Positions 19,070-29,040 of a stretch of DNA of 64,000 bases are shown here, in pieces; the stretch's first letter is position 1; every line of letters begins with the position of its first letter. Where the stretch lies: NCBI GenBank assembly GCA_963809175.1, contig CAWEIK010000003.1, positions 744,001 to 808,000 on the forward strand, read 5' to 3'. The notes beneath the pieces are model-generated. The model saw only the letters and a program-made list of their open reading frames with translations, ran no database searches and was not told where the DNA came from. The stretch is from JACCTU01 sp963809175 (GTDB lineage: Bacteria > Actinomycetota > Thermoleophilia > Gaiellales > Gaiellaceae). A program made the translations under genes and the position numbers.

Positions 19070-20357
19070 CGTCCTCGGCGGACTCGTCCGCCGGGGCAGG
19101 CGCTTCGGAGGGCTCAGCCGCGAGCGGAGGCGCTTCGGCAACGTCGTCGCTTGGCGTTGCCTCGCTCAGCTCCTCGGCCCGAGACGCTTCGGCGTGCTGC
19201 TCGGTGAAGACCTCGTCGGACAGGGCGAGATCCGGTGCCTCGGAAACCGTGCCGTCCTCGCCCACACGCTTGAGCGAGAGCGAGAGCCGGCGGCGCTCGC
19301 CGTCGACCTCGAGGATCAAGACCTTGACGGAGTCGCCCTGCGACACGACCTCGCGCGGGTTCTCGACGTGGTGTTGCGCGAGCTCGGAAATGTGCACGAG
19401 ACCTTCGACGCCCGGGAGGATCTCGACGAACGCGCCGAACGTGACGACCTTCGTCACCTTGCCGTCGACGACGTCGCCGTCCTTGTACTGCTCGAGCACC
19501 TGCTGCCACGGGTCGCTCTGGGTCTGCTTGAGACCGAGCGAGATCCGCTGGCGGTCGCGGTCGATGTCGAGCACCTTGACCGACACGGTCTGGCCGATCT
19601 CGAGCATCTCGGAGGGGTGGTTCACGTGCGACCACGACAGCTCCGAGATGTGGATCAGGCCGTCCATGCCGTCGAGGTCGACGAACGCGCCGAAGTCGAC
19701 GATGTTCGAAATCTGGCCTTCGACGACGTCGCCGGGCTGGAGACGGTCGAGAATCTGCTGGCGCTGCTCCTTGCGCTCGTCCTCGAGCACCGCGCGGCGG
19801 GAGAGGACGACGTTGTTCCGCGAGCGGTTGAGCTCGATCACCTTCGCGCGGAGTTCCGTGCCCATGAACTCGTCGAGGTCCTGGACGCGCCGGATGTCCA
19901 CGAGCGACGCCGGCAGGAACCCGCGCACGCCGAGGTCGAGGATCAGGCCGCCCTTGACGACCTCGATCACCCGCCCGAGCACCGGCTCGCCGGACTCCGC
20001 GGCGCCCTCGATCTTCTTCCAGGCGAGCTCGAAGCGAGCACGCTTCTTGGAGAGGATCAGGCGGCCTTCGGCGTCTTCCTTCGTGAGCACGAGCGCGTCG
20101 ATCTCGTCGCCCAGGCTGACCTCGTCGGCCGGGTTCACCGACCGCCTGATCGAGAGCTCGGCGACCGGGATGACGCCCTCGGACTTGTAGCCGATGTCGA
20201 CGAGCACCTCGTCCTTGTCGACGCGGACGACGGTGCCGTGGACGACTTCCCCCTCGGTGATCGTGGGGAAGGTGGACTCGTAGTCGGGAATCAGCTCGCC
20301 GTCGGGACCCTCGGTCCAGACGCCTTCTTCGAGCTGAGGCTGTTCGGTGGTGCTCAT
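19056..20357 (-). CDS. rpsA: 30S ribosomal protein S1
   Basis: 433 residues from ATG 20357. Four S1/OB repeats are seen: GEVVHGTVVRVDKDEVLVDIGY (about 35-105), GEPVLGRVIEVVKGGLILDL (about 122-190), GDVVEGQISNIVDFGAFVDL (about 207-277) and GDVVDGKVTKVVTFGAFVEI (about 294-363), each ending near a VHISELS or RISLGLK-type strand. An Ala/Glu/Ser/Pro tail follows. Four S1 domains is the usual actinobacterial size, versus six in E. coli. It binds mRNA on the ribosome, though its role on leaderless messages is reduced. The promoter lies 10 bases before ATG. Operon order rpsA-coaE-transglycosylase. Confidence 0.96.
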   Translation of the reverse strand: MSTTEQPQLEEGVWTEGPDGELIPDYESTFPTITEGEVVHGTVVRVDKDEVLVDIGYKSEGVIPVAELSIRRSVNPADEVSLGDEIDALVLTKEDAEGRLILSKKRARFELAWKKIEGAAESGEPVLGRVIEVVKGGLILDLGVRGFLPASLVDIRRVQDLDEFMGTELRAKVIELNRSRNNVVLSRRAVLEDERKEQRQQILDRLQPGDVVEGQISNIVDFGAFVDLDGMDGLIHISELSWSHVNHPSEMLEIGQTVSVKVLDIDRDRQRISLGLKQTQSDPWQQVLEQYKDGDVVDGKVTKVVTFGAFVEILPGVEGLVHISELAQHHVENPREVVSQGDSVKVLILEVDGERRRLSLSLKRVGEDGTVSEAPDLALSDEVFTEQHAEASRAEELSEATPSDDVAEAPPLAAEPSEAPAPADESAEDDSAA

Positions 20358-20366
20358 GAGCGAGTC

Positions 20367-20395
20367 AGTATAGCCCCAGGTCTGAGCAGGTCTCC
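20367..20395 (-). promoter_or_regulatory. rpsA promoter
   Basis: Minus strand GGAGAC (20390-20395), 17-base spacer, TATACT (20367-20372). The -10 box ends 9 bases before ATG 20357, so the message would have almost no 5' leader. Confidence 0.6.
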
Positions 20396-20425
20396 GCCGC
20401 GCGCCGCGTGGCACCATGGCCGCCC

Positions 20426-20953
20426 GTGCGGACTCGCTGCTCGCTCATCCTCGGCGTTCTGGCCACGGCCGGTTGCGTCGGGGCAGCAACCGCCCACGCG
20501 CACGGTGGCGGCTCCCACTCTGGCTTCCAGGCGCGGGTCTCGTACCTCGAGCCGTCGCAGCCCGGCGTCCTGGTCCAGGTCCTGGACGGGCACGTGCGGC
20601 TGTCGCTCGCGAACCTCACGCCGCAAGACGATCGTCGTCCCGGGCGCCGAAGGGCAGCCGACCGTCCGCGTCCAGCCCGGGCGCACCGAGGTCTGGGTCG
20701 AGCCGCGAATCGGCGCCACCGAAGCGCCGCCGAAGCGCGAGGGCCTCGTCCGCAACTGGACGATCCCCGGCAACGGCCGACGGCGCGCCGTTCGAGATCG
20801 TGGGCTTTCTCGGCTACCGGCCGCCCGCCGCAGCAGCGCAGACCGGAGACGACGGCGTGCCGACGTGGGTCGTGGTCGCGGCGGTGGCGGTCGGCGTCAT
20901 CGTGCTCGCCGCGGCGTTGGCGGTGCCGTTCCTGCGCGCCGACGAGAACGTGA
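20426..20953 (+). CDS. secreted single-span protein of unknown function (about three apparent frameshifts)
   Basis: About 174 residues after repair. GTG 20426 opens a signal peptide (VRTRCSLILGVLATAGC ending GAATAHA) followed by a His/Gly-rich start (HAHGGGSHSG). The middle reads ARVSYLEPSQPGVLVQVL, LANLTRKTIVVPGAEGQP and VEPRIGATEAPPKREG, an immunoglobulin-like beta pattern. The C-terminus is WTIPGTADGAPFEIVGFLGY and one membrane helix (VVAAVAVGVIVLAAALAVPF). Removing one base near 20622, one near 20774 and one near the end joins these and reaches the TGA at 20951, right against a terminator hairpin. I do not recognise the family. The exposed His cluster and beta domain could suit metal binding, but that is a guess. 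Confidence 0.6.
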   Translation: MRTRCSLILGVLATAGCVGAATAHAHGGGSHSGFQARVSYLEPSQPGVLVQVLDGHVRLSLANLTPQDDRRPGRRRAADRPRPARAHRGLGRAANRRHRSAAEARGPRPQLDDPRQRPTARRSRSWAFSATGRPPQQRRPETTACRRGSWSRRWRSASSCSPRRWRCRSCAPTRT

Positions 20954-20980
20954 AGGGCCGGGCCTTTCGGCCCGGCCCTT
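20953..20980. terminator. bidirectional hairpin terminator
   Basis: Perfect 12-bp stem (AAGGGCCGGGCC paired with its complement at 20969-20980) and TTTC loop, placed exactly between two convergent genes. A T-run is lacking downstream, but the AA/TT ends of the stem serve both directions. Confidence 0.75.
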
Positions 20981-21005
20981 CAACGTTCGTTCCGGTGCTA
21001 CTCGC

Positions 21006-22792
21006 CTACGTGCAGGGCCCGTTGCACTTCGTGATCCGGTCGAGCGGGTAGCTCGCGGGATCGAAGGTCGGCCCTGCGAAGGCCATGTACTCCTTCATCA
21101 CGACGGCGTCGAGCTCCTGGGTCGCGCCCTGGCCGTCGGCGAACATGTAGTAGCCGTCACCGCCGAGGTTGACGAAGTTCGGCAGTGCCATCGTGTACGT
21201 GGTGCCGTCGTTCGGGATCGCGGTCCCGTCCGACAGCGCGACCGACTGCACCCGGTTGACCACGCACGTCGTCGGGCTGGTGCAACCGCTCGGGATGTCG
21301 TAGCGGAACGAGAACTTGAAGCCCGAGATCTGCGGGAAGCGGCCGTCTGCCCCGCTGCCCGTCGAGTCGATCGCTCGCACGCCGTTCTCCAGAGCCAGCC
21401 AGAGCTGGGCGCCCGTCACGGTGCGCGTGTTCAGGATGTTTCCGAACGGAAGGACGGCGAACACGTCGCCGAGCACGAGGTCGTACGGCGTGCCGGCCGC
21501 GTAGCCCGGACACGGGCGCTTGAGCGCCGTGTTCACCGGCGAGTACGTGCACGATGGCATCTGAGCGCGAAGCCCGCCGCTGTTCATCAGCCCCAGCTGC
21601 GTGCCGTAGCGCCAGCGCATGCCGTCGGCGACCAGGTCGCCGAGCGGCACCTCCTGACGACGCTCGATGTTGCTGCCGCGCACGAAGATGCCGGCTGCCG
21701 TGCCGATCTGGCCGTCCAGCAGCGCTGCGAGCTGCTGACGATACGGCACGAGCATGTCGACGATCGCCTGGTCGCAGAAGGCTGGGGCAGGCGGACAGGT
21801 CGTGTTGCCGTTCTGGAGACCCGGGGTCGGAGGCGTCGGCGTGACGAAGGTGACCGACTTGCTGATCACCCGTCCGTCCACGTTGCCTCTGCCGGGCTGC
21901 ACGGTCAGCAGCGTCTTGGCATACGTGCCGCCGTAGCTGCGGTTCTCGTGCACGAGGACGCCGTTGATCGTCCCCGAGAACTGCACGTCGGTGTGGTCGC
22001 CGAAGACGACGTCGACCAGGCCCGGCTCGAGGCCGTTGGCGAAGTCGATCAGCTCACCGGACGGCACTCCTTCGGCCATGCTGCGAACGCCCTTGTGCGT
22101 GATCACGACGACCGCGTCCGCCTGAGCCCTCCGGGCGTGCCGCGCGTACTTGTTCGCGGCCGCGATGCCGTCGGTCACCTCGATCGTCCCGAAGCTGCCC
22201 GGCAGCACGACGCCGGGAGCCTCCTCGTTCGTGATGCCGATGACGGCGACCTTCAGGCCGCCGACTTTGAAGAACTTCATCGGCTCGACGCCGGTCAGGT
22301 TCTCGTCGAGGTTCTCCAGGTTCGCGGAGACGTACTGGAACGGCTGCCCCGGAGCGCTCGAGCTCGACTCTGCGCCCGCGAGGTTGATCATCTGCTGCAG
22401 GTGGCCGACACCACGGTCGAAGTTGTGGTTGCCGAGCGCGCCCACCTGGATCCCCATCAGACGCTGGCCCTTGACCGACGGCTCCTCGTTGAAGAAGCTC
22501 GAGAGCGGCGGTGTCGCCCCGAAGTCGTCACCGGCGGTGAGCGTCAACGTCGGATGCGCCGCGCGATCCTGCTGCCAGCGGGCCGAGATGTTCCAGGCAC
22601 CACCGAGAGCCGGAGCTGCCGAACGGGTCGAGGTTCCCGTGCCAGTCCGACACGTTCAGGATCTGGATCGTGACCGGCGGCGGAACCTTCGGGCCACCTG
22701 CCTCTGGCTTGCCCGTCGCCGCGCCGCTCAGCGCGCCGATCGCTACGAGCAACGCCGCGATCAGCCACTGCGGCAATCGAGAACTTCCTCAT
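21006..22792 (-). CDS. secreted 5'-nucleotidase / cyclic phosphodiesterase (two apparent frameshifts)
   Basis: UshA/YfkN-like metallophosphoesterase acting outside the membrane on nucleotides, about 594 residues after repair. ATG 22792 follows Shine-Dalgarno GGGGAGAGG. The signal peptide is restored by removing one A near 22779 (MRKFSLPQWLIAALLVAIGA), and another base near 22598 restores SGGAWNISARWQQD. Metal motifs: LNVSDWHGNLDP, TAGDDFGATP, GALGNHNFDRG, VVITHKG and VVFGDHTDV. The C-terminal nucleotide-binding domain has MNSGGLRAQMP, GDVFAVLPFGNIL and FVNLGGDGYYMF. It lies 32 bases downstream of an extracellular nuclease gene on the same strand, so the pair could take phosphate and nucleosides from extracellular DNA. 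Confidence 0.85.
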
Positions 22793-22824
22793 TCGGTTAC
22801 CTCTCCCCTTTCGTGTGTTCATCG

Positions 22825-25800
22825 TTAGAGCCGCCTTGCAAGGCGGATCAGCAGCTCAGCCTGTGCCCGCGTCAGCGCCTTGTCGGTCTGTGCCTCGACT
22901 TCGTTGATGTAGGCGTTGATCGATCCGTTCCTGAGCTTCGCGCACATGGAGTTCGCGACGCCCTCCTTCGTGACGAGCCGCTCCGTGAGCGCGCAGAGGC
23001 TCGCCGCGGTCACGATCGAGCGAACGGTCGCGCGGTACTCGGACACGCCTCCGTCCTTGTCGCGGATCTTCGCGCCGACCGACAGCGTGCCGACGTCCGT
23101 CGTCGGGCAGCTCGTCGTTGCAGACGGGCCGAACGCGCTGTAGCCGCCCGACCCGCAGTCGAACGCGTAGGTGAAGCCCGCGGCCTCGTCGGCGGCCGAC
23201 GGATCGTCCGGGTTCGTCAGCGCGAGCGTGAACGGGTTGCCCGCGTTGACCGTGGCCGGAGCGACGAACGTTGCGGTCGGAGGGAGGTTCGTGATCGTGA
23301 CCTGTGCGGTGTCCGTCGCCGACGACGTCCCGTCGGTGACGCGCACGCCGACCGTCGCGCGCCGCCGGGCCGTCGATCAACGCAGCCGAGAACGTGACGG
23401 TCTGTCCCGGCGTCTCGTACGTCCCGTTGCCGTCGAGGTCCCAGTCGTACGTCAGCGCGTCGCCGTTCTCGTCACTGCCGGTGGCCGTGAGCTGCACGGT
23501 TCCACCCTCGCCGACCGTGTACGGGCCGCCCGCGTCCACAGTGGGCGCGGCATTGACGAGGAACCGGGCGACCTGCGGATCGTGGTCCGAGAGCTGATCG
23601 TGGAACTCGGCGTTCACGTGCACCGCGTCGTACGCGAACGGGCTCCCGAACAAGCTGTTGCTGACGACGATGTGGTCGAGGCTCTGGCTGTTGCCCTCGA
23701 AGACGTAGCTGTAGCGCTCGTTCTGCGGCAGCGTGCTCATCAGCGCGTGCAGGACGCCTCCCTCGAGCGAGCGACATCGTCTGCGAGAACTCGAAGTCGT
23801 TGATGTCCCCGAGCACGATGACATTGGCGGACGAGTCGACCGCGAGGATCGAGTCGACGAAGTTGTTGACGATCTGCGCCTGCTGGTGCCGCTGGACCTC
23901 CGTCGCGCGGGTCGGCGGCTGGAAGCGGCCGAAGAGCGCCTGGTCGCCGCCCTTGGAGTTGAAGTGGTTGGTGATCAGGAAGTAGGTCTCGCCGCGGAAG
24001 GTGAACTCGCCGGCAAGCGGCTTGCGGCTGGCGTTCCACGCCGTGTTCGCAGGATCGACGCGGCCCGGGCTCGCCGACAACTCGGGTCCGTCGGGCCCGC
24101 TGACGATCGTCGTCGGCGTCGTCGAGCCGCCGCCGGGACGATCGACGAACGCAGACGCCACGGTCGGTCCGGAAGATGAAGCCGACGCGAATGTTGCCGC
24201 CGGGCTCGCCGCCGTCCTGGTCGTCGACAGGGTCGATCTGCCGGAACTGATAGGTCGGACCGCCGACGGCCGTGATCGAGTTCACGAGCTTCGTCAGCGT
24301 CTCCGTGGCGTCGACGACCGTGTCGTTCGTCGGGCCGTTGTTGTCCTGGATCTCCTCGAGCGAGACGATGTCGGGCGAGCGCATGTTGTTCACGATCTGG
24401 CCCGCCAGCGCGTCGAACTTCGACTGCGGCTCGGCCGCGTCGAGGTTCTCGACGTTGAACGTCGCGACTGAGAGCTCATTCAGGCCCGGGGCCGCCGTGA
24501 CCTCGCGCGCGAGACCGTTGTCGACGCGCGTGAGCACCGAGGTGACCTCGATCTCGAAGTTGCCGAAGTCGTAGTCGAGGACGCCGATGACCGGCGTCGT
24601 GAAGCCGTCGCCGACGTTCGCACTCGGTGTGGCGACACCAGCGGCGTCGTCGAGCTGAATGCGCTCGGGGTTGAAGTCGCCCGACGCGTAGTCGCCTGGC
24701 GGCTCTGCACCGAGGTCACGGATGACGATCCCGCCGCGGGCCGTACGCACCGCAGCGCCGGCGCCGTCGTCGGCGAGCACGTAGACCTCGCCGAAGCTGT
24801 TGCGCGGTCCAACGACGACAGGGTTGTTGACCTGGACGCGCATGCGCCTCGAGGCTCTCGTAGAAGTCGATGCCGTCCGACGCCGGGTCGAAGACGCCGC
24901 TCGTCTCGACGTTGCCGGCCGCGTCGTCCTCGATCACCTCGCTCGGCGGGACTCGCCCGCCGATGCCGATCACGGTGGTCAGAGGCAGCGGGTTGCCGGT
25001 CGACACGACGGTCGTCGTCGGGCCGCTGATCTCGGTGATCGTGAGATTCGTGCTGCTGGCGCCGCCGGGCCGGAACTCGACCACGGTCCCGCTGACGCGG
25101 ACCGAGTCGCCGACGTTGACGGTGGGGGCCGTCGAGGTGAAGACGAAGATCCCCTCGGACGTCGCGTCGTTCGCGTCCGGGCTGGGGTCCTGCAGGTAGT
25201 AGCCGTTGGTGCGCTTCGCGGTCACGATGCCGACGACGCCGGCAACCGGACCGAGGATCGCGGCCGTGTGCGAGGCACCCTGGATCTCGTGGATCCGAAC
25301 CGCCGGCGGGGGCGTCGCCTCGGTCGTGAAGGTGAACTCGTGGTTCGCCACCATGTTGTCCGGCGGATCCGTCGCGTCCTGATCGGTGACGTCCGACGCC
25401 AGGACCCTGACGGTGCAGGTCTCGTTGGCCGCGAAGTCCGTGGCCGGGTCGAGCGTGAAGGTGGTGGCTCCGCCCGTGGCGGTCGCCGGGTGCGCCCCGG
25501 TCGTCCCGCAGGAGATCGCGTACCAGGTGCTCGTGGTGTTCACGGGCTCGCTGAAGGTGATCGTGATGTTTGCGTCGCGCGCGACTCCCGTCGCACCGTG
25601 CGCCGGAGTCGAGGAGCTGACGCTCGGGGCGGCGTCGCCGGGATTGCTGTTCCGCGGCGCCGGCGTTGCTGCCGCGAAGTCCAGCGAATTTTGGTCCGTG
25701 TCGATGCTGCCGTTCCCCGCGCGGAAGGCCGCGAGGTCGCGCTGAGGGTCGGCGCCGCGGCCGCTCCCTCGAAGAAGTTTGCGTTGCCGTAGCCGACGAG

Positions 25801-26291
25801 GTCGATGATCCTCGCCGTCGCGGCCGCGTCGCACGGCTGACCGGTGCTCCCGTTGCAGCCGAGCGTCGCGTCGCCGGAGACGAGCGCGACCTTGCCGTGC
25901 GCCGGCCGCCATCGCGATCGGGGTCGGGTCGATGTGGTCAGGGGTCGGATAGCGCGGCCCCGGTCGTCCCGCCGCCCTCCTGGATCAGGAAGTACTGGCC
26001 CGGCTGGAGATCGAAGTCGGGCAGCTCGGTGAGTTGCGTGGCGTGCCGAAGTTGCCCGTGCCCGACGGCGCTCGCGTACTGAATGGAGAGGCCGCCAAGC
26101 GGCAGCGCCACCGGTCCGCGGTTGAAGAGCTCGACGTAGTCGTGGGTCAGGGTGGCACCGGTGTTGCCCCCCGCCCCGTAGACCTGGCTGATCACGATTC
26201 CCGAGGAAACCGCGTGCGCCGGCAGAGCCCCGGCGATGAGTGTGACGAGCGCGAAGAGCGCACCGAGGACCGCAGTACGACGCAGATTCAC
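22825..26291 (-). CDS. secreted ExeM/NucH-like extracellular endonuclease (seven or more apparent frameshifts)
   Basis: About 1150 residues after repair, exported by a signal peptide (RRTAVLGALFALVTLIAGAL, cut after AHA). Order: lamin-tail domain (VISQVYGAGGNTGATLTHDY), Ig-like Big_5 repeat (PSVSSSTPAHGATGVARDAN), OB-like domain (GTVVEFRPGG), the endonuclease/exonuclease/phosphatase core, a PKD-like repeat (YDWDLDGNGTYETPGQT) and a helical tail. Catalytic motifs are present: SVATFNVENLD, IVSLEEIQDNNG, NVIVLGDINDFE, LDHIVVSN and LSDHDPQ. Breaks fall near 25950, 25898, 25760, 24850, 24163, 23768 and 23360. Every break keeps conserved sequence on both sides, so this is one gene. It would digest extracellular DNA or RNA, feeding the adjacent 5'-nucleotidase. 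Confidence 0.8.
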
Positions 26292-26358
26292 TTCGATCTC
26301 CCCTCCCCTGAGGAAACGTGGAATTCGCTGCCTGTCCGCAGCGGACCGCGCGGGGCGA

Positions 26359-26387
26359 GTGTAACCCGGTTTTCGGCGAGATGCCTA
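26359..26387 (-). promoter_or_regulatory. possible promoter of the nuclease-nucleotidase operon
   Basis: Minus strand TAGGCA (26382-26387), 17-base spacer and TTACAC (26359-26364), about 68 bases upstream of the nuclease start and only 46 bases from the polA stop. The match is weak. No Pho-box-like direct repeats were seen by eye. Confidence 0.3.
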
Positions 26388-26404
26388 GCCTGGTCGCTGA
26401 ACGT

Positions 26405-28987
26405 TCACGACTTGGCCTCGTTCCAGTCCTCGCCGGCCCCCACCTCGACCGCGAGCGGTGGATCGAGCTCGAACGCGGCGACCATTTCGCCTCTGAGCAG
26501 GTCTTTCACGGCGGACACTTCGCGCTCCGGCGCCTCGACGAGCAGCTCGTCGTGCACTTGCAACACGAGTCGCGAGGCGCGGCCCTCCTCCACGAGCCGC
26601 CGGTGGATGTTGACCATCGCCACCTTGATGATGTCGGCCGCCGTGCCCTGCATGACCGAGTTCACGGCGAGCCGCTCGCCGAGGGAGCGCGTCTGCCGGT
26701 TCGAGGCGCGGATCTCCGGAACCGGGCGCCGGCGGCCGAAGAGCGTCGTCACGTAGCCGTCGCGCTTTGCCTGCTCGATCGTCCGGGCGATGAAGTCCTG
26801 GACGTACGGGAAGCGCGCGAGGTACGTGTCGATGTACTCCTGCGCCTCGTCGCGCGCGATCTCGAGGTTCTCCGACAGACCGTACGACGAGATGCCGTAG
26901 ATGATCCCGAAGTTCACCATCTTGGCAATGTTGCGCTCGTCCTTCGTCAGCGTCGCAGGGTCCTTGCCGAGCACCTCGGCCGCGGTCGTCGTGTGGATGT
27001 CCTCGCCGCGCGCAAACGACTCGCGCAGCTTCGGCTCGCCCGACACGTGCGCGAGGATCCGCAGCTCGACCTGCGAGTAGTCGGCGCTGACGAGCCTGTG
27101 CCCTTGCTCCGCGACGAACGCCGAGCGGATCTCGCGGCCCAGCTCGGTGCGAATCGGGATCGCCTGCAGGTTCGGGTTCGAGGTCGAGAGCCGACCGGTG
27201 GACGCGACGGCCTGGTTGAAGTGCGTGTGCAGGCGCCCGTCCTGGCCGAGCAGCGACGGCAGCGGCTGGAGGTAGGTGTTGAGGAGCTTCGAGTACTCGC
27301 GCCACTCCTCGATCACCGCGACGATCGGGTGGTCGCCCCGGATCGAGCGGAGGACGCGCGTGTCGGTGGAGTAGCCGGTCTTCCCCTTGCGCCCCGGAGT
27401 GAGCTCGAGCTGCTCGAAGAGGATGCGCGCAACCTGCTGCGTCGAGCCGAGCATGAACTCCTCGCCGGCGAGCTCGTGCGCCTTGGTCTCGAGCTCCTCG
27501 ACGCGGTCGGCCAGCCGAGCCGTGATCTCGCCCATGCGGTACGTGTCGATCTTGATTCCGGCGTCCTCCATCGAGGCGAGCACCGCGGCGAGCGGGAGCT
27601 CGATGTGGTCGTAGAGGACCTCGCTGCCGCGCTCGCGGAGTCGCTCCCGGAGCACCGGCGCGAGCCGGCGCGCGGCCTCCGCGCGGCGCACGAGCGCAGC
27701 TGTCTCCTCGTCGGTTGCCGGCTCGGGGAGCACTTCGAGGCCGTACTCCTGCGCGAGGTCGTCGAGCTCGTACGCGGGCCGGCCCGGGTCGATCAGGTAC
27801 GCGGCGAGCATCGTGTCCTCGGCCGGGGTCATCGTCAGCCGCGGCAGCGACTTGAAGTCGTGTGCGATCACGTGCGCGTCGCGGAGACGGGCCTGGGCGA
27901 CGTCCGCGTCGAACTCGCCGAGCACGACGCCGTCGTCGAGCGCCAGCGCGAAGCGTCCGTCGTCGACGGCGAGCGAAGCACGGTCACGCGTCTCCGGCAG
28001 CTCGCCCTCGCGCCACGCCACGCTCGTTCCCTCGGGGCGCATCGTCGGGAGCGAGGGCACGGCCTCGTCGAGCTGGTCGACGCGCCCGATCAGGTTGCGG
28101 AACTCGAAGCGCCGGAACATCTCCTTCAGCTGCGAGCGGTCGGGCGGCTGCAGGACGAGCTCGGCCGGGTCGGAGCCGGAGCCGAGGTCGAGATCGCGGC
28201 GCATCGTCGCCAGCTCCTTGGACACGAGTGCCTGTTCGGCGTGCTCCTGGACGTTCTTGCGCCGTGCGGGCGTCAGCGCGTCGGCGTGCGCGATCACCTC
28301 CTCGACCGTGCCGTACTGCTGGATCAGTTGGCCGGCGGTCTTGTCGCCGATGCCGGGGATGCCGGGGATGTTGTCGCTCGTGTCGCCCTTGAGCCCGATG
28401 AAGTCCGGGATCTGATCGGGTCGGATCCCGTAGCGCGCCTCGACTCGCTCGGGGGTGTACACGTTCACGTCCGAGACGCCGCGCGGCGTCATCATCAGCG
28501 TGACGTTGTCGGTGACGAGCTGGAACGCGTCGCGGTCGGTCGAGACGATCGTGGTCTTGATCCCCGCCTCGTCGGCGCGGGTCGCGAGCGTCGCGATCAC
28601 GTCGTCCGCTTCCCAGCCCTCGAACTCGAGGTTCCGATAGCCGAACGCCTCGACGATGGGCCGGAAGTACGGGAACTGCTCGCTCAGCAGGTCGGGCGTC
28701 GGGCGGCGCTCCGACTTGTACGTCCCGAGCGTCTCCAAGCGCTCGGCCGGCCGGGTGTCCCAGGCCACTGCGACGCCTTTCGGCCGGTAGTCCTGGAGCA
28801 GCTTGAAGAGCATGTTCGTGAAGCCGAGGAGCGCGTTCGTCGGAAAACCCTCGGTCGTCGCGAGCTCCTCGGGCAGCGCGAAGAAGGCGCGGTAGGCGAG
28901 GTTGTTCCCGTCGACGAGGAAGAGCTCGGAGTCACGCGCGGGCCCGTCGTCGAGCTGCAACTCCTCTCCGGTGAGCGTCTTGGGCAT
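26405..28987 (-). CDS. polA: DNA polymerase I
   Basis: 860 residues, ATG 28987, intact frame. It contains an N-terminal 5'-3' flap nuclease (LFLVDGNNLAYRAFFALP, GWEADDVIATLA, GLKGDTSDNIPGIPGIG), a middle exonuclease-fold domain (about 300-450) and family A polymerase. Polymerase motif A is SADYSQVELRILAH, motif B KMVNFGIIYG, motif C LQVHDELLVE, and the primer-side motif TGRLSTSNPNLQAIP. The middle domain lacks the DxE metal motif expected near its start (it reads ASLAVDDGRFALALDD), so proofreading is probably lost, as in Taq. It fills repair gaps and removes RNA primers. It is divergent from the LarA-like gene; a -10-like TAGACT lies 8 bases before ATG. Confidence 0.96.
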   Translation of the reverse strand: MPKTLTGEELQLDDGPARDSELFLVDGNNLAYRAFFALPEELATTEGFPTNALLGFTNMLFKLLQDYRPKGVAVAWDTRPAERLETLGTYKSERRPTPDLLSEQFPYFRPIVEAFGYRNLEFEGWEADDVIATLATRADEAGIKTTIVSTDRDAFQLVTDNVTLMMTPRGVSDVNVYTPERVEARYGIRPDQIPDFIGLKGDTSDNIPGIPGIGDKTAGQLIQQYGTVEEVIAHADALTPARRKNVQEHAEQALVSKELATMRRDLDLGSGSDPAELVLQPPDRSQLKEMFRRFEFRNLIGRVDQLDEAVPSLPTMRPEGTSVAWREGELPETRDRASLAVDDGRFALALDDGVVLGEFDADVAQARLRDAHVIAHDFKSLPRLTMTPAEDTMLAAYLIDPGRPAYELDDLAQEYGLEVLPEPATDEETAALVRRAEAARRLAPVLRERLRERGSEVLYDHIELPLAAVLASMEDAGIKIDTYRMGEITARLADRVEELETKAHELAGEEFMLGSTQQVARILFEQLELTPGRKGKTGYSTDTRVLRSIRGDHPIVAVIEEWREYSKLLNTYLQPLPSLLGQDGRLHTHFNQAVASTGRLSTSNPNLQAIPIRTELGREIRSAFVAEQGHRLVSADYSQVELRILAHVSGEPKLRESFARGEDIHTTTAAEVLGKDPATLTKDERNIAKMVNFGIIYGISSYGLSENLEIARDEAQEYIDTYLARFPYVQDFIARTIEQAKRDGYVTTLFGRRRPVPEIRASNRQTRSLGERLAVNSVMQGTAADIIKVAMVNIHRRLVEEGRASRLVLQVHDELLVEAPEREVSAVKDLLRGEMVAAFELDPPLAVEVGAGEDWNEAKS

Positions 28988-29040
28988 CCCCGTCGAGTCT
29001 ATTCGCGGCCCCGTCGTCGACCGCTGTAACGTCGCCCGCC

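Noticed and set aside
19044..22673. 1209-codon plus-strand frame
   Set aside because: Shadow of rpsA and the nucleotidase; only a short piece coincides with a real frame of the secreted protein.
26318..29029. 903-codon plus-strand frame
   Set aside because: Antisense shadow of polA, low-complexity composition.
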